64,000 nucleotides of DNA, from NCBI GenBank assembly GCA_028824015.1, contig JAPPFC010000036.1:62001-126000 (forward strand). Direction: 5' to 3'. Shown here one piece after another: positions 42,379-51,906 of this stretch. How positions within the stretch are numbered: the first letter of the stretch is position 1; every line of letters starts with the position of its first letter. Below the pieces are notes generated by a model that saw nothing but the letters and a program-made list of their open reading frames with translations, was not told the origin of the DNA and searched no databases. The position numbers and the translations under genes were made by a program. The stretch comes from a bacterium (GTDB lineage: Bacteria > Actinomycetota > Acidimicrobiia > Spongiisociales > ZC4RG35).

Positions 42379-43617
42379 CTACTCGGTGAGATACTTCAGC
42401 GCCGCAAGGGCGTAGATGCGGGAGGCCTCGTACACTCCCCCGGCGGCCAGGTGTTCGTTGGGTGAGTGGGCTCGGGGGAGGTAGCCGGGGCCGAAGGCCG
42501 CCACCGAAGGGATGCCTGCCGTGGCCTGGAAGCTGTAGGCGTCGGTGGCGCCGGGGAAGATGACCGGTTCTAGGCGCTTTCCCAGCACATGGGAGGAGGC
42601 GTGCTGGAGAGCGCTGACCACCGGGTGGTCGAAGGGAATCTCGGTGGCTTCAATGCCGCCTATGATCTCCAACTCCGCCTCAAGCCTTGGATTGTCGGCC
42701 CTCGCGTCATCCAGGAAGCGCTCCAAGTCGGCCGTGACGCTTTCGGGGGTCATGCCAGGCACCAGACGGATGTCGCAGCCGAACCAAGCGTTTCCCGGGT
42801 ACACGCCGTAATAGACCCCTGCCTCCGCCAGCACACCCACATTCACCGTGGGGCCGAGGCCCCCCAGATGGTGCGGCTCGTAGGTGAGATAGCCCTTCAT
42901 CCGGGCGTGCATCCGCTGGATGAGCCAAGCCATCTCAACCGTGGCATTGACCGGATCGAACCGGTCGGAGACACTGGAGTGCATCTGGGTGCCTTTCACA
43001 TGGATGTTGAAGAGCAACCCGCCCCGGGAGACCACCCCGATGTGCTCCCACTCGGACAGCACCCCGCAGGGCTCGCCGATGATGGCCGCGTCTCCGTGCA
43101 GGTAGCCTTCGGCCGCCATCCACTTGGAACCCAGTGCCGAGCCTGCTTCCTCGTCGGCGGTGAACACCAGTTGGAGTTGGCCCGGCCATCCCTCGACGCG
43201 CGACAGCGCCGCCGCCGAGTACACCATGGCGGCCACCGCCACCTTCATGTCCCCCGAGCCCAGTCCGTAGAGGTCGCCGTCGCGTATCACCGGGTCCCAG
43301 GGATCGGTCTCCCAGCGGGACATGTCCCCGGCCGGCTTGGTGTCGAGATGGCCCGACAGGATGAGGTTCCTGCCCTCCCCGGCACCGGGAATCCTCACCA
43401 CCAGGTTGGGGCGTTCGGACACCGCGGCCAACTCGGTTATGTCCGTCATGCCCAACCGCTCAAGACGCTCTTTCACCAGGAGGGCGACCGCTCGTTCATC
43501 GCCGGGCGGGGTGGGGCTGGGCGTGGCTATCAATTCCCGGGCGAACGCCAACTGTTCATCGGCGGTGTCTTCCAGGAATGTGAGGACGCCGATTTCGGAA
43601 GGAGTCAGATCAGTCAC
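42379..43617 (-). CDS. M20 family metallopeptidase (ArgE/DapE type)
   Basis: A 412-residue zinc-dependent deacylase/peptidase. Zinc ligands lie in LILSGHLDTKPAG, GLGSGDMKVAVAAM and FTADEEAGSALGS (catalytic Glu pair), AAIIGEPCGV, and the terminal RAHSPNEHLA. The dimerisation domain (HVKGTQMHSS and onward) is present. Members hydrolyse N-acyl amino acids such as acetylornithine or succinyl-diaminopimelate; the sequence does not decide. Start is GTG 43617, with TTG 43623 as alternative. It lies 32 bases after an M81-type gene on the same strand, hinting at degradation of a peptide-like compound. Confidence 0.87.
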   Translation of the reverse strand: MTDLTPSEIGVLTFLEDTADEQLAFARELIATPSPTPPGDERAVALLVKERLERLGMTDITELAAVSERPNLVVRIPGAGEGRNLILSGHLDTKPAGDMSRWETDPWDPVIRDGDLYGLGSGDMKVAVAAMVYSAAALSRVEGWPGQLQLVFTADEEAGSALGSKWMAAEGYLHGDAAIIGEPCGVLSEWEHIGVVSRGGLLFNIHVKGTQMHSSVSDRFDPVNATVEMAWLIQRMHARMKGYLTYEPHHLGGLGPTVNVGVLAEAGVYYGVYPGNAWFGCDIRLVPGMTPESVTADLERFLDDARADNPRLEAELEIIGGIEATEIPFDHPVVSALQHASSHVLGKRLEPVIFPGATDAYSFQATAGIPSVAAFGPGYLPRAHSPNEHLAAGGVYEASRIYALAALKYLTE

Positions 43618-43649
43618 GACCAAGACATTAGCCCAGGGACCTGCCGACC

Positions 43650-45119
43650 TCAGATCAGGGCGGGATCGATAGGGTAGATGGGTCGCGGGACGTGATGGAA
43701 GCGGAGGCTCTCCAAACGGGGGGTACTGGCGCCGGGAAGGTCGAGGGTGATGGCTTCGGGCGCGGAGGCCGGATAGTTCGGCCGGTAGTCGCTGCACGAT
43801 CGCACCACCAACACATCCGTGAGGTCGGGCTCCAGACCGGCGTGACGCCAGGTGGCGGGATCGGCGGTGATGGAAGGTTGGGAAGTTACCAGCAGATGGT
43901 GGGAACCGGAGATCACCACCGCCCACTCCCCCATCGAGACTTCCATTCCCGTGTGGGAACGACCTGAGAGCCGGTAGGTCCCCCCTCCTGCCCTGGCAAC
44001 GGTGCCCTCCAGGGTGACCGGGCGGGCCGCCGGGTTGAAGGCCCCACCCACCTCCAATCGCACCGGATTCCCCACCTCGCCGGCGCAGTGGCGCGCTGCC
44101 CGTGGATCAAGCAACGAATGCATCACCTTGAGGTCGGCGGCGTACTCGGCGGCTTCGGTCACCATGATCGGATCGTCCCCCGCAGCACCGGCGGTGGGGC
44201 AGTCGGCGGTGTGCGCCATCACGAAGGGCCTGGTGGAGGAGAGACGGGCGGTGGCGAAGGCCGCCGACGGCGTCATGATCCGGGGCGTGACCATGCGGCC
44301 CCGCCTCCGCCAGACCTCGTATGCCAGCTCCTCGGCGATCAGCAAGGCGCGGTCGGGATCGTTGTCGGTGACCACCAAGACCCCAAGACCCAGTTCCGGC
44401 ACATCCAACCAGGGTTGAACCGGGAAGAGCGATATGTCAAGCACCCGGCCGACGGTCAGTTGGTCGGCGAGTTCCCGAACCTCCGACATCGGACCCAGAT
44501 CGGTGCGCATCCCCTCGGCGGGAATCAGCAGAGCCCGTTTGGCCAGTGCCATTACCGGGGATATCTCATGCCGGACGGTGGCGGTCAGGAGCCGTGCGAT
44601 CCGCTCTCCTGTCGACCCCATGTCGACGTGGGGCTCGGTGTGGTACCCGACCACCACATCCGCCACATTCACCATCCGGGCGGTCATGTTGGCATGCAGG
44701 TCTAGGCACACCCCCACCGGCGCGGGGCCCAACCACCGGCGGGCGACCTCCACCAGCATCGAGTCGGCGTCGAATACCGACTCCGACGTCATCGCCCCGT
44801 GCAGGGCCAGCACAAGCCCGTCAAGCCGACCGGCTTGCCCCAGGCCGGCGTCCAGAAGCCCAACAAGCCGCCGGAATGCCCCCTCCGTGACGCGTCCCGA
44901 CGGGAGGGCATAAGCCGAGACCAGGGGAACAGCTTCGGCGCCCTGTCGCTCCAGTTCGGCCATCACCCCCGCGAATTCGGTGTTGGTCCCCGCCAGAGCC
45001 TCCACCGCTTCGTCTCCCACCAGCACCTTGAAGTCCTCCCACACTGTCGGCTTCGGGCTGAAAGTGTTGGTCTCCTGGAAGACCGAGGCGACCCCGATTC
45101 TCGGGCTGGATCCGACCAT
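43650..45119 (-). CDS. M81 family metallopeptidase (MlrC-like)
   Basis: A 489-residue member of the MlrC family named after microcystin linear-peptide degradation. RIGVASVFQETNTFSP at the N-terminus, VLALHGAMTSESVFDAD, GVCLDLHANMTARMV, VVGYHTEPHVDMGSTGERIARLL are the DUF1485 signature with likely zinc-binding His and Asp. The C-terminal MlrC domain has ADCPTAGAAGDD, GGAFNPAA and VRSCSDYRPNY-type blocks. Most members occur in transport operons and their substrates are unknown; D-amino acid-containing or cyclic peptides are possibilities (inference). Confidence 0.88.
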   Translation of the reverse strand: MVGSSPRIGVASVFQETNTFSPKPTVWEDFKVLVGDEAVEALAGTNTEFAGVMAELERQGAEAVPLVSAYALPSGRVTEGAFRRLVGLLDAGLGQAGRLDGLVLALHGAMTSESVFDADSMLVEVARRWLGPAPVGVCLDLHANMTARMVNVADVVVGYHTEPHVDMGSTGERIARLLTATVRHEISPVMALAKRALLIPAEGMRTDLGPMSEVRELADQLTVGRVLDISLFPVQPWLDVPELGLGVLVVTDNDPDRALLIAEELAYEVWRRRGRMVTPRIMTPSAAFATARLSSTRPFVMAHTADCPTAGAAGDDPIMVTEAAEYAADLKVMHSLLDPRAARHCAGEVGNPVRLEVGGAFNPAARPVTLEGTVARAGGGTYRLSGRSHTGMEVSMGEWAVVISGSHHLLVTSQPSITADPATWRHAGLEPDLTDVLVVRSCSDYRPNYPASAPEAITLDLPGASTPRLESLRFHHVPRPIYPIDPALI

Positions 45120-45424
45120 CAGCCGATCACTGTCACAAAGCTTGCAGGACCCGGGTTACGGTGCTTCCCCACGCCGCCCCCGTCAGAAACAAGATGCGCC
45201 GAGTTTGCAGATTGGTTTCGGACCATTGCCCCTAAGTTAACCGATTGGAAGGTGGGATGTGATCGTTAGCCGCGGTGAGGCTCGTGGATCTGGTTCCTGA
45301 TCCCGCTCCGGGCGGAAGGCGACGCCAGGGCGGCGATCACCTGCTCTCGCCCGGGGCCGATCCTCCGCTCGCCACCGAATCCTGAGAGGGTAAGACTCGG
45401 GCCCTGATCCGGGGTGGATGCGAT
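45120..45424. other. intergenic region, no supported gene
   Basis: About 305 bases between the M81 gene start and the end of the Gfo/Idh gene. It contains only a 53-codon open stretch after the Gfo/Idh stop, with no start, and a short -35-like TTGCAG near 45142. I see no RNA gene. Confidence 0.45.
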
Positions 45425-46438
45425 TCAGCCGGGAGGAGGGGTGAGTTCGGTCGGGGCGTTGCAGGCCGCCGACCGTTTGGCGGCGTCCACCATCGCCTGG
45501 GCGTGCCTGGCCTGATCGAGAGTCAACTCGGGGGCCACGCCCGCCCTCACCGAGCGGATGAAGTGGTCCAAGGAGGCAGCCAGGTCCCCACCCACACGGT
45601 CCAGGATCACCGGCCAGTGGGTGAGGTCGGGCTTTGAGTACGCCTCTGCGTCCATGATCGACAGCCCATGATTGGAACCGTCGACAAAGACGGCCCCTCC
45701 GGTTCCGACCACCTCCAGGCATGCGTCCAGACCGGCCGGGAGACGGTTGGGCATGACCCAGCTGGTTTCAAGAACGCCGATCGCGCCGCTGTCGAATCGC
45801 ACCATCACCATGGCGGAGTCGTCATGTCCGTATTCGGCCAAGCGGCGAGAGATGGTCTCTGCATACACGCGAGTGACGGGCGAGTCCGCCAGCCAAGCCA
45901 TGGCGTCCAGATCGTGGATGCCGGTGGAGATCAAGAGATCTGTCCACACTCCGTATATTTCGGCTCCCAGGTATGACCCGCGGCGGCGGGTGAACATGGT
46001 GTGGATATCCCCCAGCCTGCCACTGGCGGCCGCCGCTTTGGCCTCCGAATAACGAGGGTCGAATCGCAGGATGAAGTTCACCATGGTGAGGACGCCCGTC
46101 TCTCGCAGGTCGCCTATCAAGCGATCCGCCTCCGCCAGGCTGGGCGCCAGCGGTTTCTCCAACAGCAGGTGCTTACCGGCCCTCGCCAGGGGCATGGCGC
46201 TCTCGTACCGAAAGTGCTCCGGCACGGACACGGAGGCGGCGTCGAATTCGCAGGCCGACAGCAGATCCGACACCTCAGTGAACCAGGGGACTCCCAACGG
46301 TTCGGCCACGGCCGCCGCCGTCCGGGGGTTGACGTCCACGATCCCCACCAACTCCGAGTAGGGATGCTCGGCGTAGATTCGGGCGTGGAGTGAACCGATC
46401 GCTCCGGTGCCCACCACCGCGGTTCGCAGCGCGCCCAT
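45425..46438 (-). CDS. Gfo/Idh/MocA family oxidoreductase
   Basis: A 337-residue NAD(P)-dependent dehydrogenase. Rossmann motif AVVGTGAIGSLHARIYAEHP; HLLLEKPLAPSLAEADRLI with the EKP lysine; YGVWTDLLISTGIHDLDAMAWLA with the catalytic D/H helix. The substrate is likely a sugar, inositol or related polyol, consistent with the carbohydrate-type ABC importer upstream. It ends the run of genes that starts with the binding protein at 50.4 kb; only one base separates it from the MBL gene. Confidence 0.87.
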   Translation of the reverse strand: MGALRTAVVGTGAIGSLHARIYAEHPYSELVGIVDVNPRTAAAVAEPLGVPWFTEVSDLLSACEFDAASVSVPEHFRYESAMPLARAGKHLLLEKPLAPSLAEADRLIGDLRETGVLTMVNFILRFDPRYSEAKAAAASGRLGDIHTMFTRRRGSYLGAEIYGVWTDLLISTGIHDLDAMAWLADSPVTRVYAETISRRLAEYGHDDSAMVMVRFDSGAIGVLETSWVMPNRLPAGLDACLEVVGTGGAVFVDGSNHGLSIMDAEAYSKPDLTHWPVILDRVGGDLAASLDHFIRSVRAGVAPELTLDQARHAQAMVDAAKRSAACNAPTELTPPPG

Positions 46439-46439
46439 T

Positions 46440-47201
46440 TCAATTCTCCCGGGGAGCGAAGGCCCGGTCGTGACCGGGCATCACGGTATTCGGGGCGAGG
46501 GCCTGGAGCCGGTCCAGGCTGGAATGGAGGTCCCGAAGCTGACCGCTGGTGTACCAGTGGGAGAAGGTCCGATCCGTGTATTCCCCACGGGTCATCACCG
46601 TGTCTCCCGCCACTATCACCCTCTCTCCCTCCTCGTTCTCGGCCATGACGCTGATGTGACCCGGGGTGTGTCCGGGAGTGGAAACAGCCACCACCCCGGG
46701 CATCAACTCCAACTCCTCTCCCCTTCCCACCTCGATTAAACGACCCATCACCGAGAGCCTCGCCTCGGTATCAGCGGGACCGTACAACTCCTCGCAGAAG
46801 TCCGCTTCTCCCTCACCCAGCACCATGTCGACGCCGGGTATGCAGACGGCGCTGCCCATGTGATCGTGGTGACAGTGCGTGCAGACAACCAGGTCTATGT
46901 CTTCGGGCGTCACCCCGAACCTCTTCAGACCTATGCCCAGTTGTCCGTAGAACCCGGTGTGGGTGTTGCCGGGGTCGACCAGGATGTTCTTCTCCCCCCT
47001 GATCAGCACGGTGGTGGAGACCGGCAGGAACCCGAGATTGGAGTCGAACAACATGTCCTTTTCCGGATTGATCCCCATCATCAACTCCATCTCATCCAAG
47101 ACGGCTTCGGTGTCTGCTGCGAAGAAGTAGACCACCTCGTCATCCAGGAGGGTGAATCTCAACACCACCGGTTGGATGACTACATCTATCTGATTGCCCA
47201 T
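46440..47201 (-). CDS. metallo-beta-lactamase fold hydrolase
   Basis: A 253-residue MBL-fold protein. The metal motif is VVCTHCHHDHMGSAV (HxHxDH, with C-H-H), VSTPGHTPGHISVM supplies the next His, VAGDTVMTRGE the Asp, and VMPGHDRAF the last His. The layout resembles lactonases (AttM/quorum-quenching type) and other hydrolases. VLIRGEKNILVDPGNTHTGFYGQLGIGLKRFGVTPEDIDLV is the classical lactonase-like lead-in. In this operon it may open a sugar lactone produced by the neighbouring Gfo/Idh dehydrogenase (inference). GAGGAG precedes the ATG. Confidence 0.86.
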   Translation of the reverse strand: MGNQIDVVIQPVVLRFTLLDDEVVYFFAADTEAVLDEMELMMGINPEKDMLFDSNLGFLPVSTTVLIRGEKNILVDPGNTHTGFYGQLGIGLKRFGVTPEDIDLVVCTHCHHDHMGSAVCIPGVDMVLGEGEADFCEELYGPADTEARLSVMGRLIEVGRGEELELMPGVVAVSTPGHTPGHISVMAENEEGERVIVAGDTVMTRGEYTDRTFSHWYTSGQLRDLHSSLDRLQALAPNTVMPGHDRAFAPREN

Positions 47202-47265
47202 TGTTCAACTCCTCTCATGTCCGGGGCGTGGAACTCCCGGACGGCTCTCTCGGAGGCCGGTCACA

Positions 47266-48108
47266 TCATCTCTCCACCCCGGCGGTAACCACCTCGGAGA
47301 TGTTGCGCTGGAAAATGGCGGTGATGAGGATCACGGGCAGGGCGGTGATCACCGTGGCGGCCGCCAACTGCCCGATGGCGATGTCCATTGTCGAGCGGAA
47401 CAACCCCAGGGTCACGGTGAGGATGGAAAGGTCGCTGGTGAACAGCAGCGGGGTCAAGAACTCCACCCAGGCGAGAATGAAGCCCAATAGCAGCCCGGCG
47501 AAGATCCCGGGCCGAAGCAGGGGGATGATGATGCGAAACATCAACTGGCGAAGCCCGGCGCCGTCGATCCGGGCCATCTCCTCCACCTCCACCGGTATGG
47601 CCCGGACGAAAGATCCCATGATCCAGACCATGAATGGCAGAGTAAAAGCCGTGTAGGGAAGCACCAGCCCTATGTAGGTGTCGTAGAGGCCCAATTGCAC
47701 CACTGCGATGAACAGGGGAAGGACGAACAACAGAGTGGGGAGGACGTAGATAGCGGCGAACCCTCCGAGAATGACTCTCCTTCCCGGAACCGACATCCTG
47801 TGGAGTGCGTATGCGGCCGGCACCGCGATCGCCACGGTCAGGAAAGCGGTCGCCAGCGCCACCACCAGGCTGTTCACCATCGACTCGGCCACCGGAATGC
47901 CCGAGGCCTCGTCGAAGATTCTCTGATAGTGCTCTGTCTCGATGTAGGTGGGGACGAACGCCACGTCCCGGGACCGGATATCGGGTTCGGTCTGGATGCT
48001 GGTGAGGATGATCCCGTAGAGGGGGAAGGCCGTCACTATCAGAACCAGCACGGCGGCGGCGTACATCAACACCCGTTTGAGGCGGCGTGCCAAAGACGTG
48101 CCCACCAT
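47266..48108 (-). CDS. carbohydrate ABC transporter permease (MalG type)
   Basis: A 280-residue permease with six membrane spans. The EAA ATPase-contact loop is VEEMARIDGAGLRQLMFRIIIPLLRPG near residue 190. MYAAAVLVLIVTAFPLYGIILTSIQTEPDI is the typical MalG N-terminus. ATG 48108 lies two bases from the stop of the MalF-type gene. It forms, with the next two genes, a CUT1-family importer for sugars or sugar-like molecules. No ATPase is encoded, as in systems that share an MsiK/MsmK-type ATPase. Confidence 0.9.
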   Translation of the reverse strand: MVGTSLARRLKRVLMYAAAVLVLIVTAFPLYGIILTSIQTEPDIRSRDVAFVPTYIETEHYQRIFDEASGIPVAESMVNSLVVALATAFLTVAIAVPAAYALHRMSVPGRRVILGGFAAIYVLPTLLFVLPLFIAVVQLGLYDTYIGLVLPYTAFTLPFMVWIMGSFVRAIPVEVEEMARIDGAGLRQLMFRIIIPLLRPGIFAGLLLGFILAWVEFLTPLLFTSDLSILTVTLGLFRSTMDIAIGQLAAATVITALPVILITAIFQRNISEVVTAGVER

Positions 48109-48110
48109 CG

Positions 48111-49040
48111 CTACATCCCCGCCAGTCTCCGGGATCGGGAGAGCATCCACCCCAGACCGGCGATGGCCACCACCGTCAGAGCGGACAGGAGGTAGGCGGT
48201 GGCCGCCGCGTTTCCGAAGTCGAACTGTACGAATCCCTGGCGGTAGGTCAAGAAGTTGAGGGTGGTGGTGCCCCGGGTGGGACCGCCGCGGGTCAGAACG
48301 AAAATAGTGTCGAACACCTTCATCGCCCACACGAACAGGAAGATCACCACCGGCACCACCACCGGCAGCATCAGCGGGAAGGTCACATGGCGGAACCCAC
48401 GCCATGGACCGGCGCCGTCGATGGCGGCCGCCTCCCGGACAGACTTGGGCACTATCTGGAGGCCGGCCAGGATGAACAGCGTGGCGAAGGGAATCCATCT
48501 CCACACCTCGGTGACCAGTACCGAGTGAAGGGCGATGGTCGAACCGCCCAACCAGATTATTCCCCCCTCTCCACCGAACGCCCTGATCAGTCCGTTGAGG
48601 AACCCGAACTCGGCATGGAACATCTGCACCCACAGCACCCCGGACGCCACGGGCGGAACCGCCCATGGGAGCAGGACGGTCACCCTGAGCAGACCCCTGC
48701 CGAAGAACGTCTTGTTCAGGAGGAGGGCTATCAGAAAGGACAGCACCACCGTAAGCAGACAGAGCATCACCCCGAAGTAGACGGTTATCCAGGTCGCCTG
48801 CCAGAAGTGAGCATCGGTCAACTGGTTGATGAAGTTCCTCAACCAGACGAACCCCTCGATCCGGAATCGGGGGGACAGGTCTATCTTGGAGACGCTGTAG
48901 GCCAGGGTCGAGAGAGCCGGGTAGGCGTACACGGCGCACACCACCAGCACGGCCGGGGCCGCCATCGCCGCCGCGACCAAACGACCGCGGCGGCGAGTAC
49001 GGCCAGCCCGAACCTCGACCACCTGCGCCTGCGGGGTCAT
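48111..49040 (-). CDS. carbohydrate ABC transporter permease (MalF type)
   Basis: A 309-residue permease with six spans. The N-terminus is basic (RAGRTRRRGRLVAAAM), then AAPAVLVVCAVYAYPALSTLAYSVSKIDL. The EAA loop is VREAAAIDGAGPWRGFRHVTFPLMLPVVVP near residue 210, followed by FDTIFVLTRGGPTRGTTTL, the family signature of MalF/UgpA proteins. ATG 49040 was chosen over 49103 because it gives the family-normal N-terminus. It is 16 bases from the end of the binding-protein gene. Confidence 0.9.
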   Translation of the reverse strand: MTPQAQVVEVRAGRTRRRGRLVAAAMAAPAVLVVCAVYAYPALSTLAYSVSKIDLSPRFRIEGFVWLRNFINQLTDAHFWQATWITVYFGVMLCLLTVVLSFLIALLLNKTFFGRGLLRVTVLLPWAVPPVASGVLWVQMFHAEFGFLNGLIRAFGGEGGIIWLGGSTIALHSVLVTEVWRWIPFATLFILAGLQIVPKSVREAAAIDGAGPWRGFRHVTFPLMLPVVVPVVIFLFVWAMKVFDTIFVLTRGGPTRGTTTLNFLTYRQGFVQFDFGNAAATAYLLSALTVVAIAGLGWMLSRSRRLAGM

Positions 49041-49056
49041 GGAGTCGGGCGCGGTT

Positions 49057-50427
49057 TTACGCCTCGTCCTGCCTGCGAGCTTCCAGGGTGGCCGCCGCGG
49101 CATCGTCCAGCGCCTGCTGCGGCGACTTGCGTTGCGCCAGTACCTCGTGGATCTCGTCCGAGAGGAACTGCGTCCAGCGGGGACGGTCCTCGGACCATCC
49201 TCCTTCCACGGGATACTCGTAGGCCTTTGCCAGAGCCGGGTAGAACGGGAAGGCTTCCACGATGTCGGGCTCGTTCAGAACCCCGCTGTAGATGGAACCC
49301 CATCCGCCCAGCGCCACCACTCTCTGTCCCTCGCGGGAAGAGATCAGGTCCAAGAGGCGCCAGGCCTCGTCCTTGTTCTCGGCATAGACCGGGACTCCGA
49401 AGAACTCCGATCCGTCCACCGAACCGCTGGTGACCACCGCCGGGTTGGGCGCGAAGGCGCTGTGGCCGGCGATCCCGGGCGCCGCTTCTGGAATGGCCGC
49501 CACTCCTGCCACGAACGGCCAGGAGATGAACATGCCGCGGGTGCCGTCGAAGAAGCCGGGCGTGGCGTCGAACACCCAGGTGTAGGTGCCGACCGCGGGA
49601 TCGATGCACTTGTGAACGTGAAGCAGGTCATGCAGCTTCTGCAGGGCTTCCACGCCCGCCTCGCTGTTGAAGGCCGGCTGCTGTTCCTCGTCGAGGAAGG
49701 TGCCGCCGTGCATGTGAAGCATGCCGCCCCAGGTGAACAAGACGTGCTGGTCGGCCCAGGCGTCGGTGAGTCCGTAGTACTGGACGCCGTCGCGCTCCCC
49801 GGTCATCGCTATGGCGTATTCCACGAAAGTGTCGTAGGAGTTGGGGGTGGAATGCCAGTCGAGCGGCGCGTCGGGATCGAGCCCCGCATCCGTCATGAGC
49901 TTCTTGTTCCAGTGAAGCAACTGGCTGCCCATGGTCCAGGGCACCGCCCAGGTCTCCCCGCCGAACTCGACCGCGCCCATGCCCCGGGTCAGCAGGTCCG
50001 GTTCGCTCCTCACCCGCTCGTCCATGAACGGACCGGCGTTGGTGAGCCATTCTCCTTGCTGAAGTTCGGCACCCAAAGTGGCGGTGACGAACACCGCGTC
50101 CCAGGGCGAACTCTGGGCCAGGAAAGAGGTGGTCAGCTTGGTGCGCAGGTCGGGGCTGGTGACCTCTTCGACGTTGGGAGCGAAGCCTACGTTGGCTTGG
50201 TGCTGCTCGAGCAGTTGCTTGATCGGGTCCATGTGGGTTCCGATCAGCACCCCCAACTCGCCGGTGAAGTCATCACCGGGCTCCGCCCCTTCATCGGTGG
50301 GGTCCCCTCCGCCACAGGCGGCCAGCAGGCTTGAAAGGCCCCCCATTGCCGCGAAGGCCATGAGCGCTGATGTCCCTCCGAGGAACTGGCGACGGGTCAA
50401 TCCGGAACCGAATTTTCTGGGAGTCAA
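49057..50427 (-). CDS. ABC transporter substrate-binding lipoprotein (carbohydrate type)
   Basis: A 456-residue family 1 extracellular binding protein. The twin-arginine signal LTRRQFLGGTSAL is followed by the lipobox SSLLAACGGGD, so it should be exported folded by Tat and lipidated. Mature landmarks: SSPWDAVFVTA, GGETWAVPWTMGSQLLHWNKKLMTDAGLDPD (hinge/binding), and the C-terminal domain SREGQRVVALGGWG. First gene of the importer operon. Ligand unknown, probably an oligosaccharide or glycoside given CUT1 relatives. Confidence 0.9.
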   Translation of the reverse strand: MTPRKFGSGLTRRQFLGGTSALMAFAAMGGLSSLLAACGGGDPTDEGAEPGDDFTGELGVLIGTHMDPIKQLLEQHQANVGFAPNVEEVTSPDLRTKLTTSFLAQSSPWDAVFVTATLGAELQQGEWLTNAGPFMDERVRSEPDLLTRGMGAVEFGGETWAVPWTMGSQLLHWNKKLMTDAGLDPDAPLDWHSTPNSYDTFVEYAIAMTGERDGVQYYGLTDAWADQHVLFTWGGMLHMHGGTFLDEEQQPAFNSEAGVEALQKLHDLLHVHKCIDPAVGTYTWVFDATPGFFDGTRGMFISWPFVAGVAAIPEAAPGIAGHSAFAPNPAVVTSGSVDGSEFFGVPVYAENKDEAWRLLDLISSREGQRVVALGGWGSIYSGVLNEPDIVEAFPFYPALAKAYEYPVEGGWSEDRPRWTQFLSDEIHEVLAQRKSPQQALDDAAAATLEARRQDEA

Positions 50428-50627
50428 GGTTTCCTCCTTGTTGAGACGAATTGTTTGCCCACTACCTTAGCAACGGGATCCGCCGGGTGGCGAGGAGTCG
50501 GGAGAGTCCCCGGAGCCTTCGGACCACGGCCCACACGTGGCCTCCCCGCCAGGAAGAGACTTGTCGCCTCGGGCTCTTCACTCAGGGGGTCGGGCCACCC
50601 AAGGTGGACCGATCCCCCACCGGCCTG

Positions 50628-51593
50628 TCAGCCGTCTGAGGGTTGTTCGCAAGCTTCGCGGAACAACTCGTCTATCTGCTCGAAGAAGTCCTCCAGGCTT
50701 TCGGCGTCCTCAGGACCATCCTCTTCGTCGGGAAAGTTCTCGAAGAGATCCGGGAGCTCCAGGGAGTCAAGTTCGCAGTCTTCCAGGAACGCGAAGCCGG
50801 GAAGGAACTCACCGAATGGGAACCCAAAGCCCCCGAGTGGTCCATCCTCTTCACCCCAAAAGCCCTCGTCTTCACGCCCGTCATCCCATGAGTCCTGGTC
50901 ATCGTCGCCGGAGCCTTCGGGGAAGCTCCAGAACCCCCCATCCCCCCTCCGGTACTCATCACCGAACAGCGCCCCCTCAAAGTCCTTCCAGAAGTCACCT
51001 TCGAAGAACCAGGCGGGCCCGAACTGCCTGTCCCCGGAGCGATCGAAGCCTCCCTTCTCCAGATAGTCCCCGACCTCATCAATCAACTCCTCGATGGCGT
51101 CGATGAACCGCTCCACCAACGCCAGTTCCGCATCCGAGAGGTAGGAACCCCTCTCACGAAGTCCGTCATTCGGTGAGAAGTCGTCCTGTTCGAATCTCCA
51201 TTTCTCACTCCGCTTCCTGTCCTCCCAGCCTTCCGTCCAATCCCCCGGTTTTCCGGCAGGAAAGCGGAACCGGAATCGCTTTCCCCCAGGCCACGGCGGA
51301 TCTTCCCTGTCCCACTCGCCGGAGGGATCCATGCGGAAGGCGTGGACTGCGAATTGCCCGCGCTCATCAGCGTCTCGTTTTCGGTCATCGTCCATCCAGC
51401 GGTCTATCCCCAATCCGAGCCCCACCCCGACACCGAGAGCCACCAATCCAACCGCCAGTCCTCCCCAGAATGCGGGTGCGCGCAGGAAGCCGAACGCCCC
51501 GCGGATCCGGTTCCTCGCCTCGGGTGTGCCGGCCTCCGCCGTCTCCTCTACAGACGGCGTTTCTTCCAAACCTTGATCGGACGGCTCTTTCAT
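50628..51593 (-). CDS. membrane-anchored, highly acidic protein of unknown function
   Basis: A 321-residue protein with one membrane span (FWGGLAVGLVALGVGVGLGLGI, residues about 43-64). The N-terminal 40 residues are acidic and cytoplasmic by the positive-inside rule. The outer part is extraordinarily rich in Asp, Glu, Gly, Phe and Trp (for example DDDQDSWDDGREDEGFWGEEDG) with two cysteines (CELDSLELPDLF, REACEQPSDG). No family recognised. Such acidity could bind cations. GAAGGAGAG precedes the ATG, so the gene is real in all likelihood. It stands alone, 200 bases from the importer operon. Confidence 0.75.
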   Translation of the reverse strand: MKEPSDQGLEETPSVEETAEAGTPEARNRIRGAFGFLRAPAFWGGLAVGLVALGVGVGLGLGIDRWMDDDRKRDADERGQFAVHAFRMDPSGEWDREDPPWPGGKRFRFRFPAGKPGDWTEGWEDRKRSEKWRFEQDDFSPNDGLRERGSYLSDAELALVERFIDAIEELIDEVGDYLEKGGFDRSGDRQFGPAWFFEGDFWKDFEGALFGDEYRRGDGGFWSFPEGSGDDDQDSWDDGREDEGFWGEEDGPLGGFGFPFGEFLPGFAFLEDCELDSLELPDLFENFPDEEDGPEDAESLEDFFEQIDELFREACEQPSDG

Positions 51594-51906
51594 GACTCTC
51601 CTTCAGGTAACCTCGCTCCCCTTTTACCGCATGCCCGATAAAGAAGGCGTAAAACAATCCTATTGGCTTGAGGACGGGGTTGTCCCCGCCCCTGGCCGAC
51701 AGTCCATCCGTTGAATCCGGCGGGACATTTCTCCAATCCAGAGGTGGATATGAAGGACCGCGACGGTGATCAGGGGCATGGGCGGGCCTTCCGAACCGGA
51801 AGCGCCGGCATGTCGTCCGCCGGTCAGGCCCGTCTGCGTCGACCGGCCGACGGTTGCGACTTGATTCATATCGCCGCCCGCCGCAGGACCTATTAACCTT
51901 GCACCT
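51594..51906. other. intergenic region, divergent promoters presumably
   Basis: About 313 bases between two divergent genes. It holds a short hairpin (ACGGGG-TTGT-CCCCG near 51675) and a TATTAA 10 bases before the ATG of the aminotransferase gene, a possible -10. I support no gene here. Confidence 0.45.

Noticed and set aside
45239-45427. Readthrough of the TGA ending the Gfo/Idh gene, giving 53 extra residues
   Set aside because: The TGA follows a complete domain and a Pro-rich tail, the extension has no redox context or homology, and long open stretches are common at this GC content.
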